Origin: Gaiella sp038230035
GTDB taxonomy: Bacteria; Actinomycetota; Thermoleophilia; Gaiellales; Gaiellaceae
Assembly (NCBI GenBank): GCA_038230035.1
Contig: JBBRNX010000011.1
Coordinates: 31,414-95,413 of the forward strand
Length of the DNA stretch: 64,000 bases
Direction: 5' to 3'
The position numbers and the translations under genes are program-made. The notes under the pieces were generated by a model that did no database searches, was not told the origin of the DNA, and saw only the letters and a list, made by a program, of their open reading frames with translations. Position 1 is the first letter of the stretch. Every line of letters starts with the position of its first letter. Shown here one piece after another: positions 48,496-56,829 of this stretch.

Positions 48496-49911
48496 GTGAC
48501 TGAGTACCAGGAAGGATCGGGCAGCATCGTCGACGAGCTTGTCTCGGGCGACATGAGCCGCGACCAATTCATTCGCCGGGCGACGCTGCTCGGGCTCTCG
48601 GCAACGGCGATCGGCGGGATCCTCGCCGCAACCGGCAAGGCGACGGCCGCGGACCTCGGGGCGGCACGGTCGCTCGCGGGCACGACCGTCAACATCCTCG
48701 TTGCGGCAGAGGGCGACGAGAAGGGTGTGCAGGACAAGATCGGCGAGATCAAGAAGCGGTTCGGCATCGACGTCAAGATGACCGCGCTGGCGGTCGGTCC
48801 GTTGATCGAGAAGTCGAATCAGAGCTTCAAGGCACCGACCGGGACGTACGACGCGATCATGGTGCTCGGCTTCACGGTTGCGCAGATGGTCGGCGGCGGC
48901 TTCTTCGACCCGCTCAACGACTACGTGGCGAAGAAGGCCCCAGCGGGTTGGGACTTCAACGACTTCCCCAAGGGCGAGCTCAACTACGTGGGCTACTTCG
49001 ATCCCGCCCACGGCCGCTTTGGCGGCAAGACCCTCTACCTGATTCCCGGCTTGCACGGCGGGTCGGTGATCATGTTCTACCGCAAGGACCTCCTCAAGGC
49101 GGCCGGCGTCTCGGTGCCGAAGACATGGGGTCAGTACCTCGCCGCCGCCAAGAAGCTGCACGGCAACGGCGTCTCGGGGAACAGCATGATCGCCAAGTCG
49201 GGCGACGTCTCGATGTTCCTCGTCGACTGGTACACACGCTTTGCCAACTCGGGCGGAGCGCTGATGAGTGGCACGCCACAGGCGAAGAACTTCTCTCCGC
49301 GACTGACCAGCCCGACGGCCGTGGCTGCGCTCCAGCACATGGTCAACTGTGTTCAGTACGCGGACAAGGGCGTCAACTCCTACGACTTCACCGCCTCCAC
49401 GGACGCGTTCAGTGCGGGCAAGACGGCGATGATGTTGATGTGGTCGACGATCGGCGGGCCGGTCTACAGCCCGAAGACGTCGAAAGTCGCTTCCAAGGTC
49501 GCTGTGGCCTCGCCTCCGGGCAAAGGCACCGCGGTGCGCGGCGGCTGGGGCATGGGCATCCCGAAGAACGCGAAGAACAAGGACGCCGCGTGGACGGTGA
49601 TCGCCTACCTGACGTCCAAGGAGTGGGACACGTACCAGACGGCGAAGTACCAGACCGACCCGTTCCGGAACTCCACCTACTTCAGCCCGGCACTCAACAA
49701 GAAGCTGCCGTACCTGTCGACCGCGGGCAAGGTCTTCGCGAAGGCGAAGACGCTCGAGATCGCAAACATCCCGGAGACGTTCGAGCTGATCACAGTCGCG
49801 GCGCAGGAATTCGCGGCAGCGCTCAGCGGGTCGTCTTCGGCGGCAGCGGCGTGTAAGAAGGCAAACGACGGTTGGGTGAAGGTGCTCAAGCGTGGTGGCC
49901 ACCTCAAATAG
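48496..49911 (+). CDS. ABC transporter solute-binding protein, sugar type (family 1)
   Basis: The 471-residue product has a twin-arginine-like signal (FIRRATLLGLSATAIGGILAA). The mature part shows the family-1 extracellular sugar-binding pattern (NILVAAEGDEKGVQDKIGEIKKRFGIDVKM, VLGFTVAQMVGGGFFDPLNDYV, VIMFYRKDLLKAAGVSVPKTWGQYLAAAKKLHG). The C-terminal part includes GKGTAVRGGWGMGIPKNAKNKDAAWTVIAYL. GTG 48,496 follows GGAGGG. It feeds the two permeases that follow. Confidence 0.88.
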   Translation: MTEYQEGSGSIVDELVSGDMSRDQFIRRATLLGLSATAIGGILAATGKATAADLGAARSLAGTTVNILVAAEGDEKGVQDKIGEIKKRFGIDVKMTALAVGPLIEKSNQSFKAPTGTYDAIMVLGFTVAQMVGGGFFDPLNDYVAKKAPAGWDFNDFPKGELNYVGYFDPAHGRFGGKTLYLIPGLHGGSVIMFYRKDLLKAAGVSVPKTWGQYLAAAKKLHGNGVSGNSMIAKSGDVSMFLVDWYTRFANSGGALMSGTPQAKNFSPRLTSPTAVAALQHMVNCVQYADKGVNSYDFTASTDAFSAGKTAMMLMWSTIGGPVYSPKTSKVASKVAVASPPGKGTAVRGGWGMGIPKNAKNKDAAWTVIAYLTSKEWDTYQTAKYQTDPFRNSTYFSPALNKKLPYLSTAGKVFAKAKTLEIANIPETFELITVAAQEFAAALSGSSSAAAACKKANDGWVKVLKRGGHLK

Positions 49912-49929
49912 CGAAGCTGTGCCGGTGCT

Positions 49930-50862
49930 GTGACGGCAGTCACGGCACACGCCGGCCGGCCTAGGAAGAAAGCTCGCCTCGCTCCGCCCACCCAGGGGCG
50001 GGGCGAGGCGTGGCTGCTGCTTGGACCGGCGGCGCTCTACCTGATCGCGTTCTCGATCTACCCGCTGATCATGAGCCTCGTCCGGTCGTTCGAGGACTAC
50101 AACCAGACGAAGAACACGTGGCGCTGGATCGGGTTCCGCAACTACGCGGACCTGTTCACGAGCAACGAGTTCTGGACGGTCGTCAAGAACACGCTGATCC
50201 TGATGACGGCCGGCGTTGCGATTCAGGTCGTCCTGGGTACGGCGCTCGCGCTCTTCTTCAACCAGAACCTGCGTGGTTCGGCGATCGTCCGCGGGATCCT
50301 GATCCTGCCGATGCTGCTGACCCCGATCGTGGTGGGGCTGATGTGGCGGGCGCTGCTCAACCCTCAGTGGGGGCTTCTCAACTGGCTCGCGGTGAAGATG
50401 GGGCTCGGGTACGTCGGCTGGCTCTCCGACGCGCACGTCGCCATCTGGACGCTGGTGCTCGTCGACTCGTGGCAGTGGACGCCTTTCGTCTTCGTCGTGG
50501 TCTACGCGCGCCTGCAGGCGCTGCCGCAGGAGGTCTTCGAGGCCGGCTCGGTCGACGGCGCGAGCTGGTTCCAGCGGCTTCGCTACCTGACGCTGCCGCT
50601 CCTGATGCCGGCGATCGTGTTCGCAGCGATCTTTCGCGGCATCGATGCCTTCCGGACGTTCGACCTCGTCTTCGGCCTCACGAACGGCGGACCCGTGCAA
50701 GCCACGTCGACGCTCTCGTTCGAGGGGTTCCAGAACGGCTTCGAGTTCCAGCGCTACGGCTACGCGTCGGCAGTCTCGTACGTGATGGTGATCGCGGCCG
50801 CAATCGGGATCACGCTTCTGCTGCGGGTCGTGCGCGTGCGCCGCCTGGACGTGGTCACGTGA
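49930..50862 (+). CDS. ABC transporter permease, sugar type (UgpA/MalF-like)
   Basis: The 310-residue product has six membrane segments and the EAA loop EVFEAGSVDGASWFQRLRYLTLPLLMP. The N-terminus WLLLGPAALYLIAFSIYPLIMSLVRSF is standard for this family. It starts 18 bases after the binding-protein stop and overlaps the second permease by four bases. Confidence 0.92.
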   Translation: MTAVTAHAGRPRKKARLAPPTQGRGEAWLLLGPAALYLIAFSIYPLIMSLVRSFEDYNQTKNTWRWIGFRNYADLFTSNEFWTVVKNTLILMTAGVAIQVVLGTALALFFNQNLRGSAIVRGILILPMLLTPIVVGLMWRALLNPQWGLLNWLAVKMGLGYVGWLSDAHVAIWTLVLVDSWQWTPFVFVVVYARLQALPQEVFEAGSVDGASWFQRLRYLTLPLLMPAIVFAAIFRGIDAFRTFDLVFGLTNGGPVQATSTLSFEGFQNGFEFQRYGYASAVSYVMVIAAAIGITLLLRVVRVRRLDVVT

Positions 50863-51692
50863 CCGGCCGGGCTGCGGGGCGGGTGATCTCGTACGTCGTC
50901 CTTGTACTGATCGGGCTGGCCGGGATCGCGCCGTTCCTCTATCTCCTCGTGCTGTCGTTCAAGAGCAGGCTCGACGTGCTCACGGTGCCGCCGGACCGCC
51001 ATTTCGACTGGGCGACGATCCAGGAGAACTACCGGACTGTGATCCACGACGACCACTACGTCACGTTCGTCGTCAACTCGCTCGTCGTGACGGGCGTGGC
51101 GACGTTGATCGCGCTCGTGCTCGGCGTGCCGGCCGCCTACGCGTTCTCGCGGCTGCGGTTCCGCGGCGCCGACACGTGGGCGTCGACGATCCTCAGCTTC
51201 CGCTTCATGCCGCCGATCGCGGTCGCGATCCCGATTTACCTGATGATCCGGAGCCTCGGGTTCGTCGACAGCCGGATCGGGCTGATCCTGCCGTATGTCG
51301 CGTTCTCGCTGCCGCTCGTGATCTGGATCATGATCGGCTTCTTCGACGAGATCCCGCGCGAGATCGACGAGTCGGCAATGGTCGACGGGCTCACGCGCCC
51401 ACTTGTGCTGCTGCGCGTCCTGCTGCCGCTCGCGCGTCCGGGGATGCTCGTTGCCGCCACGTTCGGGGTCATCTTCGTTTGGAACGAGTTCCTGGTCGGC
51501 CTGTACCTCGTCAACTCGACCGACAAGGAGACGATCCCGATCGCTGCCTCGAGCCTGCTCACCGTGGAGAGCCCGATCGACTGGAACATCGCCGCTACCG
51601 TGGGAATCCTGACCGTGATTCCGATCCTCATCTTCTCGATGGTCGTGCAGCGCTACATCGTGCGCGGCATCACGGCCGGTGCGGTCCGGTAG
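50859..51692 (+). CDS. ABC transporter permease, sugar type (UgpE/MalG-like)
   Basis: The 277-residue product has six membrane helices and the EAA loop EIPREIDESAMVDGLTRPLVLLRVLLPLARPGM. GTG 50,859 overlaps the previous stop, and the stop overlaps the ATPase GTG by one base. Together the two permeases form the membrane channel of the importer. Confidence 0.92.
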   Translation: MTGRAAGRVISYVVLVLIGLAGIAPFLYLLVLSFKSRLDVLTVPPDRHFDWATIQENYRTVIHDDHYVTFVVNSLVVTGVATLIALVLGVPAAYAFSRLRFRGADTWASTILSFRFMPPIAVAIPIYLMIRSLGFVDSRIGLILPYVAFSLPLVIWIMIGFFDEIPREIDESAMVDGLTRPLVLLRVLLPLARPGMLVAATFGVIFVWNEFLVGLYLVNSTDKETIPIAASSLLTVESPIDWNIAATVGILTVIPILIFSMVVQRYIVRGITAGAVR

Positions 51693-52900
51693 TGGCGACC
51701 GTCTCGTTCGAGGGTGTCGGCAAGATCTACCGCGACGGCACGCGCGCGCTTGCCGATTTCGATCTCGAGGTGGCGGACGGAGAGTTCATGGTCTTCGTCG
51801 GCCCGTCCGGCTGCGGCAAGACGACCGCGCTCCGCATGGTCGCCGGGCTCGAGGACATCAGCGAGGGGGAGATCAAGCTGGGCGGCACGGTCGTCAACGG
51901 GCTGCACCCGCGTAAGCGCGACATTGCGATGGTCTTCCAGAACTACGCGCTCTACCCGCACATGACCGTGTACAAGAACATCGCCTTCGCCCTCCGCGTC
52001 CGGAAGACGCCCGAGGCGGAGATCCAGGAGCGCGTAGAGACGACGGCGAAGATCCTCGGCCTCACGCCGGAGCTCCAACGCAAGCCGGCGCAGCTGTCGG
52101 GCGGACAGCGCCAGCGCGTGGCGATGGGCCGTGCGATCGTGCGCAACCCGCAGGTGTTCCTGATGGACGAGCCGCTGTCGAATCTCGACGCGAAGCTGCG
52201 GGTGCAGATGCGGGCGGAGATCGCGCGCATCCAACGTGAGGTAGAGGCGACGACCATCTACGTCACCCACGACCAGATCGAGGCCATGACGATGGGAGAC
52301 CGCGTCGCCGTCCTGCGCAAGGGAGCGCTTCAGCAATGCGACGCACCGCAGGAGCTCTACGAACGGCCCGCCAATCTCTTCGTCGCGAGCTTCATAGGGA
52401 GTCCGGCGATGAATCTCGTGCAGGCGCGGATCGAGCAGGAGGGCGACCGGCTCGCCTGCGTCATCGGCTCGCAGCGGCTCGAGCTTCCCGGAACCCTCCT
52501 AGCCCGGCTGCCGGCGCTTCGCACCTATGTCGGACGCACGGTCGCGCTCGGGGTGCGGCCGGAGCACCTACACGACGCGACGCTCGCGGGCCAGGGCGAG
52601 GGTGTTGACGTGCTGCGTGGCCGCGTCGTCACGACCGAGTTGCTCGGTTCCGAGGTGCTCGCACATGTCGAAGTCGATGCCGCGCCTGTCGTCACGGAGG
52701 AGGTTCTGGAGGTCGCGGGCGACACGGACCGCACGCTGGCCGAGGACCTACGCAGCGACGCGACTGAGCGCCGGACAACCTTCGTCTGCCGCTTCTCCAC
52801 CGAGACCACCATCCGCGCGGGTGACGAGGCGCAGGTGTCCGTTGCGACCGACAAGCTGCAGTTCTTCGACCTGGAGACCGAGACGGCGGTACGTGGTTGA
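51692..52900 (+). CDS. ABC transporter ATPase, MsmK/UgpC-like
   Basis: The 402-residue product has Walker A GPSGCGKTTALRMVAG, signature LSGGQRQRVAMGRAIV, Walker B VFLMDEPLSNLDAKLR and the H-loop VTHDQIEAM. A C-terminal TOBE-type region (about 235-400) is longer than usual. Proteins of this group energise sugar importers. The stop is followed by a repeated TTGACAATG and the aldehyde dehydrogenase gene. Confidence 0.92.
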   Translation: MATVSFEGVGKIYRDGTRALADFDLEVADGEFMVFVGPSGCGKTTALRMVAGLEDISEGEIKLGGTVVNGLHPRKRDIAMVFQNYALYPHMTVYKNIAFALRVRKTPEAEIQERVETTAKILGLTPELQRKPAQLSGGQRQRVAMGRAIVRNPQVFLMDEPLSNLDAKLRVQMRAEIARIQREVEATTIYVTHDQIEAMTMGDRVAVLRKGALQQCDAPQELYERPANLFVASFIGSPAMNLVQARIEQEGDRLACVIGSQRLELPGTLLARLPALRTYVGRTVALGVRPEHLHDATLAGQGEGVDVLRGRVVTTELLGSEVLAHVEVDAAPVVTEEVLEVAGDTDRTLAEDLRSDATERRTTFVCRFSTETTIRAGDEAQVSVATDKLQFFDLETETAVRG

Positions 52901-52920
52901 CAATGCCGTGCTTGACAATG
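52897..52920 (+). repeat. Tandem TTGACAATG repeat before the aldehyde dehydrogenase gene
   Basis: TTGACAATG occurs at 52,897-52,905 and 52,912-52,920, 15 bases apart, between the ATPase stop and the aldehyde dehydrogenase ATG. Each contains a perfect -35 hexamer, but no -10 box fits at normal spacing. The role is unknown. Confidence 0.3.
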
Positions 52921-52931
52921 ACAGGAGCGCC

Positions 52932-54383
52932 ATGACGGAGACGATCGACGGGATCCAGACCGGACGGCCGCTGCTGATCGGCGGGCGATCCGTGACCACC
53001 GGCCAGAGCGAGCCGGTTTTCTTCCCTTACGACGGCAGCGAGATCGGGCGAGTCACAGTGGCCGACGGCGCACTCGTCGAAGAGGCGCTTGCGACGGCGA
53101 CCGCTGCTGCGCCCGAGGTTGCCGCGCTGCCGCCGTGGCGGCGTGCGGAGATCCTGCTCAAGGCTGCACAGCTCACGCAGGACCGGCGGGAGGCGTTGGC
53201 ACGCCAGATGACACTCGAGACGGGGCTTGCCGTCTGGGAGTCACGGATCGAGGTCGACCGCACCGTCGAGATCTTCCGCGGCTCCGGGGAGGAGGCCCGT
53301 CGTATCTCGGGAGCAGGTGAGCTCGTCCCGATCGACGCCAGTCCGCGTGGGGAGGGGCGGTACGGACGCACACGGCGGTTCCCGGTCGGACCGGTGCTCG
53401 CGATCACGCCGTTCAACGCTCCTGTGCTGCTGGTTGCGCACAAGCTCGGCCCTGCACTCGCTGCGGGCAACCCATGCATCGTCAGGCCCGCGCCGAAGAC
53501 GCCGCTCTCAGCCCTCTCAATTGCCGAGATCGTGCTCGAGGCAGGTGCGCCTCCGGCCGCTGTCAGCGTCGTCCCGTGCTCCAACGAGCTCGCGGAGCAG
53601 ATGGTCCGCGACGAGCGGATCAAGATGCTCTCGTTCACGGGCAGCGCGCGGGTGGGGTGGTACCTGAAGAGCGTCGCAGCGACACCGCGGGTCACCCTCG
53701 AGCTCGGTGGCAACGGTGCTGTCATCGTCCACGAAGACGCAAACGTCGACTACGTCGCCGAGCGGTGCTCGATGGGCGGCTTCCTCCGCTCCGGCCAGGC
53801 CTGCATCTCGGTTCAGCGCCTGTACGCGCACTCGTCGATTGTCCAGCAGTTGACCGACAAGCTCGTCGAGCGCGTGCGCGCGCTCACCACCGGCAACCCG
53901 CTCGACGACGCGACGCTCGTCGGTGGGCTGATCTCCGAAGAGGCTGCGGTAAAGGCGATCGATCTGATCGAGGATGCGGTGGCGGGTGGCGCGCGGGTGC
54001 TCTGCGGCGGAACACGAGCCGGGACCGTGGTTGCGCCGACTGTTGTCGCCGACGCGTCCGAGGGGCTTCGCATCTGCGCCGAGGAGGCGTTCGCGCCGAT
54101 TGTCGTGATCTCGTCGTACGACGACTTCGACGAGGTGCTCGCTCGCGCGGACGCATCTCCCTACGGCCTGCAGGCCGGGCTCTTCACCAACGACCTGCGG
54201 CTGGTCGAGCGCGCGTTCGAGCGCCTGGCGGTCGGTGCGCTGATCGTGAACGACATCAACACCTTCCGCGTCGACCAGATGCCGTATGGGGGCGCAAAGC
54301 GATCGGGCTGGGGGAGAGAGGGGATGCGCTACGCGATCGAGGAGATGACTGAGGAGCGGCTACTCGTCGTCGACCCCCGCTGA
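52932..54383 (+). CDS. NAD(P)-dependent aldehyde dehydrogenase
   Basis: The 483-residue product has GPVLAITPFNAPVLLVAHKLGPALAAGNPCIVRPAPKTPLSAL, the Glu-containing VTLELGGNGAVIVHEDANV and the catalytic Cys in SGQACISVQRLYAHS. C-terminal PYGGAKRSGWGREGMRYAIEEMTEERLLVV is typical. In a sugar-acid pathway it would oxidise a semialdehyde to an acid. The ATG at 52,932 has AGGAG at correct spacing. Confidence 0.9.
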   Translation: MTETIDGIQTGRPLLIGGRSVTTGQSEPVFFPYDGSEIGRVTVADGALVEEALATATAAAPEVAALPPWRRAEILLKAAQLTQDRREALARQMTLETGLAVWESRIEVDRTVEIFRGSGEEARRISGAGELVPIDASPRGEGRYGRTRRFPVGPVLAITPFNAPVLLVAHKLGPALAAGNPCIVRPAPKTPLSALSIAEIVLEAGAPPAAVSVVPCSNELAEQMVRDERIKMLSFTGSARVGWYLKSVAATPRVTLELGGNGAVIVHEDANVDYVAERCSMGGFLRSGQACISVQRLYAHSSIVQQLTDKLVERVRALTTGNPLDDATLVGGLISEEAAVKAIDLIEDAVAGGARVLCGGTRAGTVVAPTVVADASEGLRICAEEAFAPIVVISSYDDFDEVLARADASPYGLQAGLFTNDLRLVERAFERLAVGALIVNDINTFRVDQMPYGGAKRSGWGREGMRYAIEEMTEERLLVVDPR

Positions 54384-54410
54384 TGCGGCAGCGGCGGTAG
54401 GTTCCCTCCC

Positions 54411-55238
54411 GTGGACGAGGCGATCGTAGGGCGGCTCCAGGTGCTCGGGTTCTCGCTATACGAAGCGAGGGTCTACCTGGCGCTCCTCCGCCATGGCCCC
54501 CAGAACGGCAACGAGGTCGCCAAGTCGGCGAGTCTCCCGTCGTCAAAGGTCTACTCGACGCTGGAGCGGCTCGCGTCCAAGGGCATCGTCCACACCGTTC
54601 GCTCGGGCGGCTCGACGCAGTACGTGTGCGTGATGCCGCAGGAGCTCCTGCCGCGACTCCGGGAGGATTTCGTCGAGCCGCTCGAGTTTTTGGAAAAGAC
54701 GCTGCCCGCACTCGCATCGTTCGAGCCCGCCTCCGAGGTGCTGACGGTCTCCGGGCTCGACGCGATCCTCGAAAGCAGCCGGTCGATCATCCGCAACGCG
54801 GGCACCGAGCTCTATCTCTCCGTCTGGGACGACGATCTCGCAGCGCTCACGGCCGATTTGGTCGGCGCACACGATCGCGAAGTGCGGATCTACGGGATGT
54901 TCTACGGGGATGTGGCTCCACCGGAGGGGACGGGCTCGTGGCTGATGCACGCGTACCGCCAGATCGTCTCCGACCGGATCGGCGGGCGGATGCTGACGCT
55001 CGTCGCAGACGGGGAAGAGGCGCTGATCGCCCACATCCCGGGTGGTAGCGACGCGAGCGGTGTGCGAACACGGAACCCCGTGCTCGCGCTGATCGCGCGG
55101 GAGTACCTGCATCACGACCTCGTGCTCCAGCGAGCACAGATCGCGATCGGGTTCGGGGAGTGGGACCAGTGGTGGCAGGCCGATCCCGAGCTTCGCGGCA
55201 TCATCATCAGCGGCGGGGAGCGCGCAGTTTCGCCGTAG
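54411..55238 (+). CDS. TrmB-family transcriptional regulator
   Basis: The 275-residue product starts with a winged helix: LQVLGFSLYEARVYLALLRHGPQNGNEVAKSASLPSSKVYSTLERLASKGIV. The C-terminal half is the phospholipase-D-like sugar-binding module of TrmB regulators. TrmB proteins control sugar-transport genes. It is the likely reader of the ACTACCGCGGTAGT operator in this cluster, by inference. A TAGGTT seven bases before the GTG suggests a leaderless mRNA. Confidence 0.8.
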   Translation: MDEAIVGRLQVLGFSLYEARVYLALLRHGPQNGNEVAKSASLPSSKVYSTLERLASKGIVHTVRSGGSTQYVCVMPQELLPRLREDFVEPLEFLEKTLPALASFEPASEVLTVSGLDAILESSRSIIRNAGTELYLSVWDDDLAALTADLVGAHDREVRIYGMFYGDVAPPEGTGSWLMHAYRQIVSDRIGGRMLTLVADGEEALIAHIPGGSDASGVRTRNPVLALIAREYLHHDLVLQRAQIAIGFGEWDQWWQADPELRGIIISGGERAVSP

Positions 55239-55295
55239 GGGCGAGGCTTGCCTCGCCCTCGCCGCCCGCGAGGGCGACCCAAGGGTCGCCCCTAC
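55235..55295. repeat. 61-bp double-hairpin palindromic element
   Basis: Outer arms GTAGGGGCGA and TCGCCCCTAC enclose two perfect hairpins, GGGCGAGGC-TT-GCCTCGCCC (55,239-55,258) and GGGCGACCC-AA-GGGTCGCCC (55,272-55,291). The TrmB stop codon lies in the left arm and the SDR stop in the right arm. It can terminate both convergent genes, and the structure resembles short mobile repeats (MITE/REP). Confidence 0.75.
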
Positions 55296-56068
55296 AAGCG
55301 CTTGACGGCGAGGTAGCCGCCGTCGGCGACAAGGGTCGTGCCCGTGACGTAGCTCGAAGCGTCGGAGGCGAGGAACTCGACGCAGGCCGCGATCTCTTCG
55401 GGCCGACCTACCCGGCCGAGCGCGTTGGCGTCGTTGACGCGCTGCCGGAACTGCTCGGCCTCGTCGACATTCATGCCCGAAAGGTCCCGCTGGAGCATCG
55501 GTGTGTCGATCGTCCCCGGCGCGATCGCATTGACGCGGATTCCGTCGCGACCGACCTCCACGGCAAGCGCTCGCGCGGCGGCCACGAGCCCGGCCTTTGC
55601 CGCGGCGTACGGCACGCAGCCGGGAAGGGTCACGAACGCCTGCACAGACGAAAGGAAGATGATGCTCCCGCCGCCCGCGGCGCGCAGCGCGGGAATTGCC
55701 TGCTGTGCGCAGAGAAGGGCGCCTCGGAGGTCCGTCTCCAACACGAGATCCATCGCATCGATGCCCATCGTCTCGAACTCGACGTACGTCGAGATAGCCG
55801 CGTTCGCGACCATCACATCGAGACGTCCGAAGGTGGTAACGGCACAGTCGACGAGAGCGCGGACTTCCTCGAGTTGGCGAACGTCGGCGACGCAGCCGAC
55901 CGCCTGGCCACCTGCCGCGAGAACCAACTGAACGGTCTCGTTCATCGGGACGGCATGCACGTCGTTCACCACGACGGCCGCACCCGCAGCGGCAAGCGAC
56001 GACGCACACGTGCGTCCGATGCCTGAGCCTGCGCCGGTGATCACGACCACTTTGCCCTCGAGCGTCAC
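55292..56068 (-). CDS. Short-chain dehydrogenase/reductase
   Basis: The 258-residue product starts TLEGKVVVITGAGSGIGRTCASSLAAAGAAVVVND (NAD-binding) and has the catalytic residues in IIFLSSVQAFVTLPGCVPYAAAKAGLV. It ends with SSYVTGTTLVADGGYLAVKRL. It converges with the TrmB gene. The GTG start is seven bases after TAGGGT, again suggesting a leaderless mRNA. The substrate is unknown; a role in the neighbouring catabolic cluster is possible. Confidence 0.85.
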   Translation of the reverse strand: MTLEGKVVVITGAGSGIGRTCASSLAAAGAAVVVNDVHAVPMNETVQLVLAAGGQAVGCVADVRQLEEVRALVDCAVTTFGRLDVMVANAAISTYVEFETMGIDAMDLVLETDLRGALLCAQQAIPALRAAGGGSIIFLSSVQAFVTLPGCVPYAAAKAGLVAAARALAVEVGRDGIRVNAIAPGTIDTPMLQRDLSGMNVDEAEQFRQRVNDANALGRVGRPEEIAACVEFLASDASSYVTGTTLVADGGYLAVKRL

Positions 56069-56174
56069 CTGCCGAACCCTATGCCCCGCCACCGGGGAAT
56101 GACGCACCTGGTCTTGACGGGCGGACGCCGATCGGAGGATGCTGCACCTGGCCACTCACTGGAGGTACGACAAC

Positions 56175-56465
56175 ATGTTTGCGCGTATCGCAACATTCGA
56201 AGGCGGCGACGTCGAGGAGATGCGCCGCCTCAACAACGAGCGCATGGTCGACGGCACCGCAGACTTTCCCGAGGGGATGCTCCGCGCCAGTGTGCTGCAG
56301 GGAGACCGCCGGCTGTTCATCTCGTTCTTCGAGAGCCGCGAGGCGATGGCAAGGGCGGAGGAGCGCTTCGAGGCGATGGGGGACGAGATCCCCGAGAGCG
56401 TGCGAGGACGTCGGGTGGCGCTCGATACATACGAGGTCATCTTCGACGTGGAGACCGCCCACTAG
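56175..56465 (+). CDS. Small ABM-like ferredoxin-fold protein
   Basis: The 96-residue product reads FARIATFEGGDVEEMRRLNNERM... RRLFISFFESREAMARAEERFEAMGDEIPESVRGRRVALDTYEVIFD. This is the alpha/beta pattern of ABM-type (antibiotic biosynthesis monooxygenase-like) dimeric barrels. No catalytic role is assigned. GGAGG precedes the ATG. Confidence 0.65.
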   Translation: MFARIATFEGGDVEEMRRLNNERMVDGTADFPEGMLRASVLQGDRRLFISFFESREAMARAEERFEAMGDEIPESVRGRRVALDTYEVIFDVETAH

Positions 56466-56543
56466 CACGCTCTTGCCGGCGAACCGACGAGGAGCCTCGA
56501 AACCCGACGTGACATCACTGATTGGGGGTCAACCTCACGGCGG

Positions 56544-56792
56544 GTGATGCCGATGTCCCCCACCGTGAGGGACAACCTCGACGACCGCCTCCTCGACCAT
56601 TTCGAGCGAAGCTGTGAACGGCAGGCCGAAGCGCGCAGGGTTCTACCCGCGAAATGGCTCGCCGACAGGCGGCCTGCCGCGCAGCAACTCAACGAACTGT
56701 TCCTCGACCTTCTCTCGAACGCGCACGAGCGAGTCGCCGGCGAACGTGACGCACTCACTCAGCGCATCTCGGTCGCAGATCTCCGTGACTAG
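56544..56792 (+). CDS. Uncertain small protein
   Basis: An 82-residue helical frame (MMPMSPTVRDNLDDRLLDHFERSCERQAEARRVLPAKWL...) has chromosome-like codon use, but an equally plausible frame (56,643-56,876, minus) overlaps it. The 364 bases between 56,466 and 56,829 hold nothing else I can support. Confidence 0.3.
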   Translation: MMPMSPTVRDNLDDRLLDHFERSCERQAEARRVLPAKWLADRRPAAQQLNELFLDLLSNAHERVAGERDALTQRISVADLRD

Positions 56793-56829
56793 TCGTTCCT
56801 GCGCTATGGCGCTGTAGAGTCCGTCCGCT

